Shown piece after piece: positions 6,310 through 11,519 of a DNA stretch of 11,519 nt. The translations under genes were made by a program, and so were the position numbers. Positions within the stretch are counted from its first letter, which is position 1; each line of letters opens with the position of its first letter. The notes under the pieces are model-generated. The model ran no database searches and was not told the origin of the DNA. It saw only the letters and a list, made by a program, of their open reading frames with translations. Source of the DNA: Actinomycetes bacterium (lineage in GTDB: Bacteria; Actinomycetota; Actinomycetes; S36-B12; UBA5976); the NCBI GenBank assembly GCA_021784375.1, contig JAJXSV010000055.1, positions 1 to 11,519 on the forward strand, read 5' to 3'.

Positions 6310-7512
6310 ATGCGCAAGAAAGTGCTCGTCCTGGGCTCGAACTTCGGCGGCGTCACCGCCGCCATCTCCATCAAGAACGAACTCAAGGGTGACGTCGACG
6401 TCACCGTGCTCTCGGTGAGTTCGAAGTTCCTGTACACGCCCTCGCTCATCTGGGTCCCCTTCGGCGCCCGCAACGTCGAGGACATCACCTTCGAGGTGGC
6501 CCCCACCTTCGCCGCCCACGGCATCGAGTTCGTGCAGAAGGCCGCGGCCAAGTTGGAGCCCGACTTCAACCAGGTCATCGACGTGGACGGCAACGTGCAC
6601 TCGTACGACTACCTGGTCATCGCGACCGGCACCCAGGTGGACTTTAACCGCGTCGACGGCTTCAAGGAGAACGCGACCACCATCGTGAACCCCGATGCCG
6701 CCGTGCGCTCCGCCGAGGCCTGGCGCAAGTTCCTCCGCGAGCCGGGTGACGTCGTCATCGGCGCCACGCAGGGCGCGAACTGCTTCGGCGCCGCCTACGA
6801 GTACCTCTTCAACGTGTCGTACCAACTGCGCAAGGCCGGCATCAAGCGACAGGTCAAGCTCAACTACGTCACCTCCGAGCCCTACCTCGGCCACTTCGGC
6901 ATCGACGGCATGCCCACCGGCAAGTTCATGGTCGACATGTTCTTCAAGAAGGAGAACATCACCGGCTACACGAACGTCGCCATGGACCACATCGACAAGG
7001 ACAACGTGCGCCTGTCCGACGGCCGCGACATCCCCTTCAAGTACGCCATGATCATCGCGCCCTTCCTCGGCGTGGAGGCCGTGAAGTCTTGCGAGAAGAT
7101 CGTGAACGCCAACGGCTTCGTCGATGTGCGCGACACCTACCAGACCAAGGCCTACGACAACGTGTACGCCGTGGGCACCGCCGCTGCGGTCACCGCGCCC
7201 TACACGACACCCGTCGCGACCGGCGTGCCGAAGACCGGTTACCCGACCGACACCATGGCCAAGACCGCGGCCGAGAACATCGTGTCGCAGATCAGGGGAC
7301 GCTCGGCCACCAAGGAGAAGTCCTTCGGCGAGATCCCGGCCATGTGCATCATGGACGCGGGCAACAACGGCATCGCCCTGCTCGGCGACCACATGCTGAA
7401 GCCGCGCAAGGCCGCCATCCTCATCCCCGGCCCGCAGAACCACGCCCTGAAGATCGGGCTCGAGAAGTACATGCTGTGGAAGAACAAGGGCGGCTATGTG
7501 AAGCTGCCGTAA
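6310..7512 (+). CDS. sqr: Sulfide:quinone oxidoreductase
   Basis: This 400-residue FAD protein oxidises sulfide and passes electrons to the membrane quinone pool. N-terminal GSNFGG (9-14) is the FAD-binding glycine motif, and YDYLVIATGT (99-108) is the second flavoprotein signature. GANCFGAAYEY (155-165) carries Cys158 and AMCIMDAGN (344-352) carries Cys346, the two cysteines that bridge sulfur in the family. VTSEPYLGH (187-195) and TPVATGVPKTGY (300-311) are further SQR hallmarks, and the C-terminal LEKYMLWKNKGGYVKLP is an SQR-like membrane-anchoring end. Compared from memory with the Acidithiobacillus enzyme, the third cysteine (Cys128 there) is Val126 here. ATG 6310 is chosen because GGAGGT (6300-6305) lies four bases upstream; an ATG at 6298 overlaps that site. 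Subtype is undecided, and a related NDH-2-like flavoprotein is the less likely alternative. Confidence 0.85.
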   Translation: MRKKVLVLGSNFGGVTAAISIKNELKGDVDVTVLSVSSKFLYTPSLIWVPFGARNVEDITFEVAPTFAAHGIEFVQKAAAKLEPDFNQVIDVDGNVHSYDYLVIATGTQVDFNRVDGFKENATTIVNPDAAVRSAEAWRKFLREPGDVVIGATQGANCFGAAYEYLFNVSYQLRKAGIKRQVKLNYVTSEPYLGHFGIDGMPTGKFMVDMFFKKENITGYTNVAMDHIDKDNVRLSDGRDIPFKYAMIIAPFLGVEAVKSCEKIVNANGFVDVRDTYQTKAYDNVYAVGTAAAVTAPYTTPVATGVPKTGYPTDTMAKTAAENIVSQIRGRSATKEKSFGEIPAMCIMDAGNNGIALLGDHMLKPRKAAILIPGPQNHALKIGLEKYMLWKNKGGYVKLP

Positions 7513-7568
7513 CCACGGCGCGACGTGCAGGTTTGCGCCCCATCAAGTCGCGCAGATGGCGCGCAAGG

Positions 7569-7597
7569 GAGGGCTCGGAGCAATCCGGGCCCTCTTT
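7569..7597 (+). terminator. Intrinsic terminator after sqr
   Basis: An 11-base-pair stem (7569-7579 with 7584-7594, one G-T wobble) closes a GCAA tetraloop and is followed by TTT. It lies 57 bases after the sqr stop, which separates sqr from the downstream yeiH-like gene. The GNRA-type loop and GC-rich stem make it the best terminator in the window. Confidence 0.75.
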
Positions 7598-7642
7598 GCA
7601 TGGTTGCAGCCGGTTGTCGGCGGAGGCGTGGATCAGGCGCGC

Positions 7643-7655
7643 TGGCGCCTACGCT
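7643..7655 (+). promoter_or_regulatory. Promoter of the yeiH-like gene, probably leaderless
   Basis: TACGCT at 7650-7655 fits the TANNNT -10 consensus, and only six bases (cggcgg) separate it from ATG 7662. The expected start of transcription is thus at or next to the A of the start codon, and no separate ribosome binding site fits. Leaderless mRNAs of this geometry are common in actinobacteria. The 13-mer TGGCGCCTACGCT is identical to that at 2303-2315. Confidence 0.6.
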
Positions 7656-7661
7656 CGGCGG

Positions 7662-8672
7662 ATGCAGACGTTCCCCCGTCCTGTCGTGACAGCCGCCCGC
7701 AGCAAGCTGCCGGGGTTGTCCCTCATCGCCGCCATGGTGGCCCTCGCGTTCGGCCTCAACCACCTGCTGCCGTCGGTCTCGCCGCTCACCAGTTCGGTGG
7801 CCATCGGCTTCGCCGTGGTGAACCTCTTCGGGTGGCCGTCGTGGGCCGAAGCCGGCACCGCCCTCGCCGCCAAACCGCTCCTGCGCCTGGGCGTGGCCCT
7901 GCTCGGCATGGACCTCTCGTTGCAGGCCCTGCTCGACCTCGGTCCCCGGGGCGCCCTCGCCGTGGTCTCGGTGGTCACCGTCACCATCCTCGGTGTCACC
8001 CTGCTGGCGCGATGGTTCGGGCTCTCCCAGGACCTGGGCCTGCTCATCGGCGTCGGGTACGGCATCTGCGGCGCCTCCGCCGTGGCCGCGGTGAAGCCGC
8101 AGACGGACGCCACCGAGCAGGAGGCGTCGTACGCCGTGGGCCTGGTGGCCATCTGCGGCACCCTCTCCATCGGCGTGCTGCCCGTCATCGGAGCCGCCCT
8201 GGGGCTGAGCGACCACCTCTTCGGCCTGTGGGCCGGGGCCGCCGTGCACGACGTCGGACAGGTCGTGGCCACGGCCAGCACGCGCGGCGACCTCGCACTG
8301 CGCGCAGCCATCGTCGTGAAGCTCGCGCGCGTCGCCATGCTCGCGCCCGTCGTCCTCATCATGTCCATGCGCCACCGGCGGCGGGCGGCCAACGGGCACA
8401 CCCACACCAACCACGTGCCGCTCGTGCCCGGGTTCGTGCTCGGGTTCCTCGCACTCGCGGCGCTCAACAGCACCGGACGGATCCCCGCAGCCATCACCGC
8501 GGGCACCACCACGGTCAGCCACATCCTCATCGCCTTCGGGCTGGCCGCGCTCGGCCTCGGTGTCCGTTGGCGCGAGTTGCGGGCCGTCGGCAGCCGACCC
8601 CTGGCCCTCGGGCTGCTCGCCTGGGCACTGGTCGCCGGCATCGCCCTGCTCGTGGTGCACCTGCTGCCCTGA
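7662..8672 (+). CDS. YeiH/UPF0324-family membrane protein, putative sulfate exporter family
   Basis: The 336-residue protein has about ten membrane segments. The family is recognised by LRLGVALLGMDLSL (74-87), GYGICGASAVAAV (132-144) and GAAVHDVGQVVATA (192-205), the two conserved half-helix signatures of the UPF0324/putative sulfate exporter group. A charged cytosolic loop with HTHTNH (246-251) separates the two halves. Some family members have been linked to export of sulfate or other sulfur anions during organosulfonate breakdown, but most are uncharacterised. Its position directly after sqr makes a sulfur-oxyanion role plausible (inference). It has its own promoter and lies behind the sqr terminator, so it is not strictly in the same operon. 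The start is set by the leaderless promoter geometry. Confidence 0.85.
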   Translation: MQTFPRPVVTAARSKLPGLSLIAAMVALAFGLNHLLPSVSPLTSSVAIGFAVVNLFGWPSWAEAGTALAAKPLLRLGVALLGMDLSLQALLDLGPRGALAVVSVVTVTILGVTLLARWFGLSQDLGLLIGVGYGICGASAVAAVKPQTDATEQEASYAVGLVAICGTLSIGVLPVIGAALGLSDHLFGLWAGAAVHDVGQVVATASTRGDLALRAAIVVKLARVAMLAPVVLIMSMRHRRRAANGHTHTNHVPLVPGFVLGFLALAALNSTGRIPAAITAGTTTVSHILIAFGLAALGLGVRWRELRAVGSRPLALGLLAWALVAGIALLVVHLLP

Positions 8673-8681
8673 TCCCGGCAA

Positions 8682-8696
8682 GCCGTCGACGACGGC
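8682..8696 (+). terminator. Weak hairpin after the yeiH-like gene
   Basis: GCCGTC and GACGGC pair around a 3-base loop nine bases after the stop codon at 8672. There is no T-run, so this is at best a weak or Rho-assisted terminator. Confidence 0.3.
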
Positions 8697-8765
8697 CCGC
8701 GCGCCACACTCCTCATGGTCACGTCCCAGTGCGCTGCGGCCCTGTTCGCCATGCAACCCCGCGCG

Positions 8766-8809
8766 TAGCGTGTCAAGCGCAGCAGCGCTGGATTCCGAGC
8801 AGAGAGGGG
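8766..8809 (+). promoter_or_regulatory. Promoter and ribosome binding site of the Usp gene
   Basis: TAGCGT at 8766-8771 is a TANNNT -10 box in GC-rich surroundings; no clear -35 box was found. The purine-rich GAGAGGGG at 8802-8809 precedes ATG 8817 by seven bases. A leader of roughly 40 bases is implied. Confidence 0.45.
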
Positions 8810-8816
8810 CCATCCC

Positions 8817-9260
8817 ATGACCGTCGAGGAGCAGTTGAGCGGGCACATCGTCGTAGGCGTCGACGGGTCGGAGCACTCGAAGGCGGCGCTGCGCTGGGCG
8901 GCCAAGGTGGCGCCCATCTTCGGTGGGGTCATCGAGGCCATGGCCGTGTGGGGCCTCCCCGCAGTGGCGAGTTGGGAAGCCGCCTTCCTCGTGGAGCCGG
9001 AGGAGATCGAGCGCAGCACGCGCGAGATGCTCGATCACACGCTCGCCGACGTCTTCGGGCCGGAGTTGCCGCCCGGACTGGTGCGCTCGATCGTCTTCGG
9101 CGATCCGGCACGCGCACTCATCAAGGCCAGTACGCACGCGGCGCTCGTGGTCGTGGGCTCGCGTGGCGCGGGCGCGCTCTCGGGCCTGCTGCTCGGTTCC
9201 GTGAGTGCGCACTGCGCCGAACGCGCCAAGTGCCCGGTCACCGTGGTCCACGAGCGCTGA
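8817..9260 (+). CDS. Universal stress protein, single UspA domain
   Basis: The 147-residue protein is one complete UspA domain, a cytosolic alpha/beta fold that binds ATP in many actinobacterial members. IVVGVDGSEHSKAALRWA (11-28) holds the first strand with Asp16. GSRGAGALSGLLLGSVS (114-130) matches the ATP-binding pattern GxxGx9G[S/T] exactly (Gly114, Gly117, Gly127, Ser128). CPVTVVH (139-145) is the usual final strand. Such proteins accumulate in hypoxia, starvation or oxidative stress, and their partners are often unknown. It stands alone with its own promoter. Eighteen bases at its 3' end, including the stop codon, are repeated just downstream (9263-9280). Confidence 0.92.
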   Translation: MTVEEQLSGHIVVGVDGSEHSKAALRWAAKVAPIFGGVIEAMAVWGLPAVASWEAAFLVEPEEIERSTREMLDHTLADVFGPELPPGLVRSIVFGDPARALIKASTHAALVVVGSRGAGALSGLLLGSVSAHCAERAKCPVTVVHER

Positions 9261-9280
9261 GGGTCGTCCACGGGCGCTGA
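9243..9280 (+). repeat. Short tandem duplication spanning the Usp stop codon
   Basis: Bases 9243-9260 and 9263-9280 match at 16 of 18 positions (TCCACGAGCGCTGA against TCCACGGGCGCTGA), a 20-base period that copies the last codons and stop. The second copy is non-coding. It looks like a small slippage or duplication scar. Confidence 0.65.
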
Positions 9281-9374
9281 TCCCGCCCGCATCCGGGTGG
9301 GGCCGCCGTCATGACGGACACCGTCGGCGAGGAGTGATTGCGGCCCTGAATCGCAGATGGCCTGCGCGCCATGG

Positions 9375-9423
9375 TTGCGCGGGGGGTGGGGGGTGCGGTT
9401 ACCGTGCCCTCAACCTCAGGGAG
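9375..9423 (+). promoter_or_regulatory. Promoter and ribosome binding site of the saccharopine-dehydrogenase-like gene
   Basis: TTGCGC (9375-9380) and TACCGT (9400-9405) are separated by 19 bases that are almost pure G (two runs of six G around one T). AGGGAG at 9418-9423 is the ribosome binding site for GTG 9433. Upstream, a 12-base perfect palindrome CCGTCATGACGG (9306-9317) might be a regulator site. All of this is from pattern only. Confidence 0.4.
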
Positions 9424-9432
9424 TTGGTACTC

Positions 9433-10659
9433 GTGAAGGCCCTCGTTATCGGAGCGGGCGGAGTGGGTCGGGCGATCGCGAACATTGCGACGCGTCGCGC
9501 ATTCATCACCGAACTCGTGTTGGCGGACCACGACTACCTGCGCGCCGAGCAGGCCATCCGTCGCATCGGCGACCCGCGCTTCCGCGCTGCCGAGGTGAAT
9601 GCCGCGGAACTCGAGACCATCCGCGAACTCATCCGCGAGTGCCAGCCCGACGTCGTCATCAACGCCGTAGACCCGCGCTTCGTCATGCCCATCTTCCTGG
9701 CCTGCGAGATCGAGAACACCAACTACATGGACATGGCGATGTCGCTGTCGCGGCCTCATCCCCAGTACCCGTACACCGAGACCGGCGTGAAGTTGGGCGA
9801 CGAGCAGTTCGCCCGCGACTGGAACTGGAGCGAGCGCAGGATCTGGGCGCTCGTCGGCATCGGCATCGAGCCCGGCCTGTCCGACGTCTTCGCCCGCTAT
9901 GCCTCCGACGAGTTGTTCTCCCGCATCGACCAGCTCACCGTCTACGACGGCTCCAACCTCACGGTCGCGGGCTACGAGTTCGCGCCCTCGTTCTCCATCT
10001 GGACGACCATCGAGGAGTGCCTGAACCCGCCCCTCGTGTGGGAGGACGGGCGCGGCTGGTACACCACGGAGCCCTTCAGCGAGCCCGAGGTGTTCGACTT
10101 CCCCGAGGGCATCGGGCCGGTGGAGTGCGTGAACGTGGAGCACGAGGAGGTCGTGCTCATCCCCCAGAAGGTGGATGCGCGCAAAGTCAACTTCAAGTAT
10201 GGCCTGGGCGAGGAGTTCATCAGCATCCTCAAGACCATCCACCTGCTGGGGATGGACCGCAAGGAGAACGTGAACGTCATGGGCGTGCAGGTGGCACCAC
10301 GCGACATCCTGGCCGCTTCACTCCCCGATCCGGCCACCCTGGGCGAGCGCATGAAGGGCAAGACCTGCGCCGGCACCTACGTCGAGGGCCTGGACAAGCA
10401 GGGCCGCCCCAAGGCCGTGTACGTGTACCACGTCGTCGACAACGAGTGGTCGATGGCGGAGTACGGGGACCAGGCCGTGGTGTGGCAGACCGCGCTCAAT
10501 CCGGTCATCGCCATGGAGCTCATCCATGACGGGGTGTGGCAGCCGGACGGCGTCAACGGCCCGGAGTGGTTCGAGCCCAAGCCCTTCCTCGACAAGCTCA
10601 TGGAGTACGGCTCGCCCTGGGGCATCCGCGAGGAGGACCCCGGCGACGTCGTCGCCTGA
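9433..10659 (+). CDS. Saccharopine dehydrogenase-like NAD(P)-dependent oxidoreductase
   Basis: The 408-residue protein begins with a Rossmann fold: KALVIGAGGVGRAIA with glycine motif GAGGVG (7-12) and Asp32 at the end of the second strand (LADHD), which suggests NAD over NADP. QPDVVINAVDPRF (75-87) is the typical saccharopine-dehydrogenase-family loop, and NYMDMAM, GIGIEPGLSDVFARYA and the long C-terminal domain follow the family order. The family includes saccharopine reductases (lysine metabolism) and carboxynorspermidine or carboxyspermidine dehydrogenases (polyamine synthesis). I cannot choose between them, and no lysine or polyamine gene lies nearby to help. GTG 9433 is taken as the start: AGGGAG lies nine bases upstream and the Rossmann strand begins at residue 2. 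The gene is apparently single, closed by the palindromic repeat at 10681. Confidence 0.82.
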   Translation: MKALVIGAGGVGRAIANIATRRAFITELVLADHDYLRAEQAIRRIGDPRFRAAEVNAAELETIRELIRECQPDVVINAVDPRFVMPIFLACEIENTNYMDMAMSLSRPHPQYPYTETGVKLGDEQFARDWNWSERRIWALVGIGIEPGLSDVFARYASDELFSRIDQLTVYDGSNLTVAGYEFAPSFSIWTTIEECLNPPLVWEDGRGWYTTEPFSEPEVFDFPEGIGPVECVNVEHEEVVLIPQKVDARKVNFKYGLGEEFISILKTIHLLGMDRKENVNVMGVQVAPRDILAASLPDPATLGERMKGKTCAGTYVEGLDKQGRPKAVYVYHVVDNEWSMAEYGDQAVVWQTALNPVIAMELIHDGVWQPDGVNGPEWFEPKPFLDKLMEYGSPWGIREEDPGDVVA

Positions 10660-10680
10660 CGCGGATCGCGTGCGATTTCC

Positions 10681-10753
10681 TGCTTACCCCACCCAAGTGG
10701 CGCCACCTGACCTGGTTGAGTTGGGCAAATGGCGCCATTTGCTTGGGGTATGC
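10681..10753 (+). repeat. 73-bp palindromic repeat, copy A
   Basis: Arms 10682-10705 and 10730-10753 are inverted repeats matching at 20 of 24 positions around a 24-base spacer. Within it lies the 18-base perfect palindrome GCAAATGGCGCCATTTGC (10725-10742). The whole unit matches copy B (11291-11363) without gaps at 59 of 73 positions. It begins 21 bases after the stop of the saccharopine-dehydrogenase-like gene and ends 16 bases beyond the stop of the convergent AbiEi-like gene, so it could also fold as a bidirectional terminator. Confidence 0.85.
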
Positions 10754-10769
10754 GCAGGGGAGGATCCAG

Positions 10770-11192
10770 TCAGGGTCTGATTAGCCGGCGCAGTTGGGTG
10801 ACGAGCGCGCCCGCCAGACCCTGGAATCGTGCCAGCGACATTGCTGTCCATGCGGGTCCGGGAAGCAGGACACGACCGCTTCGGTACAGGTGCTCCGTGG
10901 GGATGCGCTTCAGACTGATCGCACGCGAGGCCATCGGGTGCGTGGCGAACGGAAGCAGGATCCCGTAAAGGCGTGCCGCACCCGCAAAGGACGTGCAGAT
11001 GCGCCCTTCTGCCACGGCGTGCGAGATGCGCAGGCCGTCGACGCCCGAATCCCCCGCTGGTGCGAACAGCCCATGGCCGATGCGGCGCACCAGCCCGCGC
11101 TCCGCCCACCCGCGCACGACCGCGCGTGAGACACCGAGGTCACGCGCCTCGGCGAGCGTGAACGGACGCGAGAAGGGCACACTGCGGGACAT
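10770..11192 (-). CDS. Short AbiEi-like (type IV antitoxin family) protein, C-terminally cut
   Basis: The 140-residue protein has the N-terminal HTH-like domain of AbiEi-type antitoxins: FTLAEARDLGVSRAVVRGWAERGLVRRIGHGLFAP (11-45). SFAGAARLYGILLP (68-81) and PAWTAMSLARFQGLAGAL (113-130) follow the usual order of the second domain. Family members I know of this plan are about 280-320 residues, so the C-terminal half is missing and this is either a short paralogue or a remnant. No AbiEii-type nucleotidyltransferase partner is present. ATG 11192 is the best start, though its ribosome binding site is poor (TGGA about eight bases upstream). Upstream in-frame starts reach into the repeat at 11291 and are rejected. 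The gene is enclosed by repeat copies A and B. Confidence 0.65.
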   Translation of the reverse strand: MSRSVPFSRPFTLAEARDLGVSRAVVRGWAERGLVRRIGHGLFAPAGDSGVDGLRISHAVAEGRICTSFAGAARLYGILLPFATHPMASRAISLKRIPTEHLYRSGRVLLPGPAWTAMSLARFQGLAGALVTQLRRLIRP

Positions 11193-11290
11193 GCGCGCAT
11201 TCCAGTCGCCGCCAGCGGTGGATGACCCGTTGTCCACAGGAGGACGGTTGCCCCAACCCCGACGACGCCTGGCTCGCCTGGAGCCACAAG

Positions 11291-11363
11291 TGCTTACCCC
11301 ACCCAAGCGGCGCCAGTAGGCACGGTTGAGTGGGGCAAGTGGCGCCAGTTGGATTGGGTAAGC
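11291..11363 (+). repeat. 73-bp palindromic repeat, copy B
   Basis: This unit has the same length and orientation as copy A, 610 bases downstream. Arms 11292-11315 and 11340-11363 form an inverted repeat with about 20 of 24 positions matching. Conserved between copies are the ends (TGCTTACCCCACCCAAG), the GGCGCC cores and the central GGTTGAG; spacer bases and some paired bases differ. It lies between the AbiEi-like gene and the end of the next minus-strand gene. Confidence 0.85.
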
Positions 11364-11406
11364 CGTTGCAGTCGCGCGCGAGTGGCAGATCCTGCCTGCG
11401 ACTGCC

Positions 11407-11519
11407 CTACTTGGCGCGCAGGATGCGGGGGAGGACGCCGCTCACGATGCTCACGGTGGAGGCGCCGGCCATGGCCCACCAGAAGCCGTCGATGGTGCGC
11501 GAGGCACTCCAGTGGTCGG
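11407..11519 (-). CDS. 3' end of a gene running out of the window, probable membrane protein
   Basis: Reading in from the right edge on the minus strand gives 36 codons ending in TAG at 11409-11407 (DHWSASRTIDGFWWAMAG...VLPRILRAK). Third positions are almost all G or C, as in the other core genes. The sequence has one hydrophobic segment (FWWAMAGASTVSIVSGVLP) followed by a short basic end, like the final transmembrane helix and cytosolic tail of an inner-membrane protein. The family cannot be told from this much. The start lies beyond the window. Confidence 0.55.
   Translation of the reverse strand, partial: DHWSASRTIDGFWWAMAGASTVSIVSGVLPRILRAK

Noticed and set aside
9282..9302. Hairpin CCCGCCC/GGGTGGG as terminator of the Usp gene
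   Set aside because: One mismatch in a 7-base stem and no T-run; too weak to call.
9311..9337. Eight-codon open frame (MTDTVGEE) as a leader peptide
   Set aside because: It lies upstream of the predicted promoter at 9400, so it would not be on the downstream gene's transcript, and it has no regulatory codons or ribosome binding site.
11230..11238. DnaA box-like TTGTCCACA, hinting at a replication origin
   Set aside because: It is a single isolated copy with no cluster, AT-rich region or dnaA/dnaN gene nearby.
10681..11363. CRISPR array made of the 73-bp repeats
   Set aside because: Only two copies, 610 bases apart with a gene between them, and each is palindromic over its whole length.

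Overview
The window is GC-rich DNA (coding parts well above 60% GC by eye, with strong G/C preference at third codon positions) that reads like a chromosome segment of a high-GC Gram-positive actinobacterium. Pointers to this are frequent GTG starts, TANNNT-type -10 boxes without clear -35 boxes, one apparently leaderless gene, and a transporter/MarR pair of a type common in actinobacteria. No rRNA, tRNA, CRISPR array or recognisable transposase gene was seen. Genus cannot be decided from the sequence.

Layout. (1) Positions 1-2042 look like an accessory island: one minus-strand gene (320-1774) encodes an AbiEi-like DNA-binding domain fused to a Fic AMP-transferase domain with its own inhibitory helix. 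It is bracketed by two copies of a palindromic repeat (5-39 and 1986-2042) and preceded by operator-like inverted repeats. Its base composition is less GC-biased than the rest. (2) 2310-3878: a CPA2-type cation/proton antiporter and a small ParB/sulfiredoxin-like protein, overlapping by one base. (3) 3941-6197: an EmrB/QacA-type drug exporter and a MarR regulator overlapping by four bases, with a perfect MarR-like operator over the promoter. (4) 6247-7597: sulfide:quinone oxidoreductase behind a 28-bp perfect palindrome whose core resembles CsoR/CstR operators, closed by a good intrinsic terminator. (5) 7650-8672: a YeiH-family membrane protein (putative sulfate exporter family), apparently leaderless. 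(6) 8766-9260: a single-domain universal stress protein. (7) 9400-10659: a saccharopine-dehydrogenase-like oxidoreductase. (8) 10681-11363: a short, C-terminally cut AbiEi-like gene on the minus strand, bounded on both sides by equally long (73 bp) palindromic repeats. (9) 11407-11519: the last 36 codons of a minus-strand gene running out of the window, probably a membrane protein.

How the parts fit. The core (2310-10659) is a row of short plus-strand units for ion, drug and sulfur-species handling plus stress response. The sqr and yeiH genes are neighbours and may form a sulfide oxidation/sulfur anion export pair, although each has its own promoter signals. Both edges carry AbiEi-type DNA-binding domains associated with dispersed palindromic repeats. 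These are the least ordinary parts of the window: a possible self-contained toxin/antitoxin fusion (AbiEi-Fic), and an AbiEi remnant packaged between two REP-like elements.
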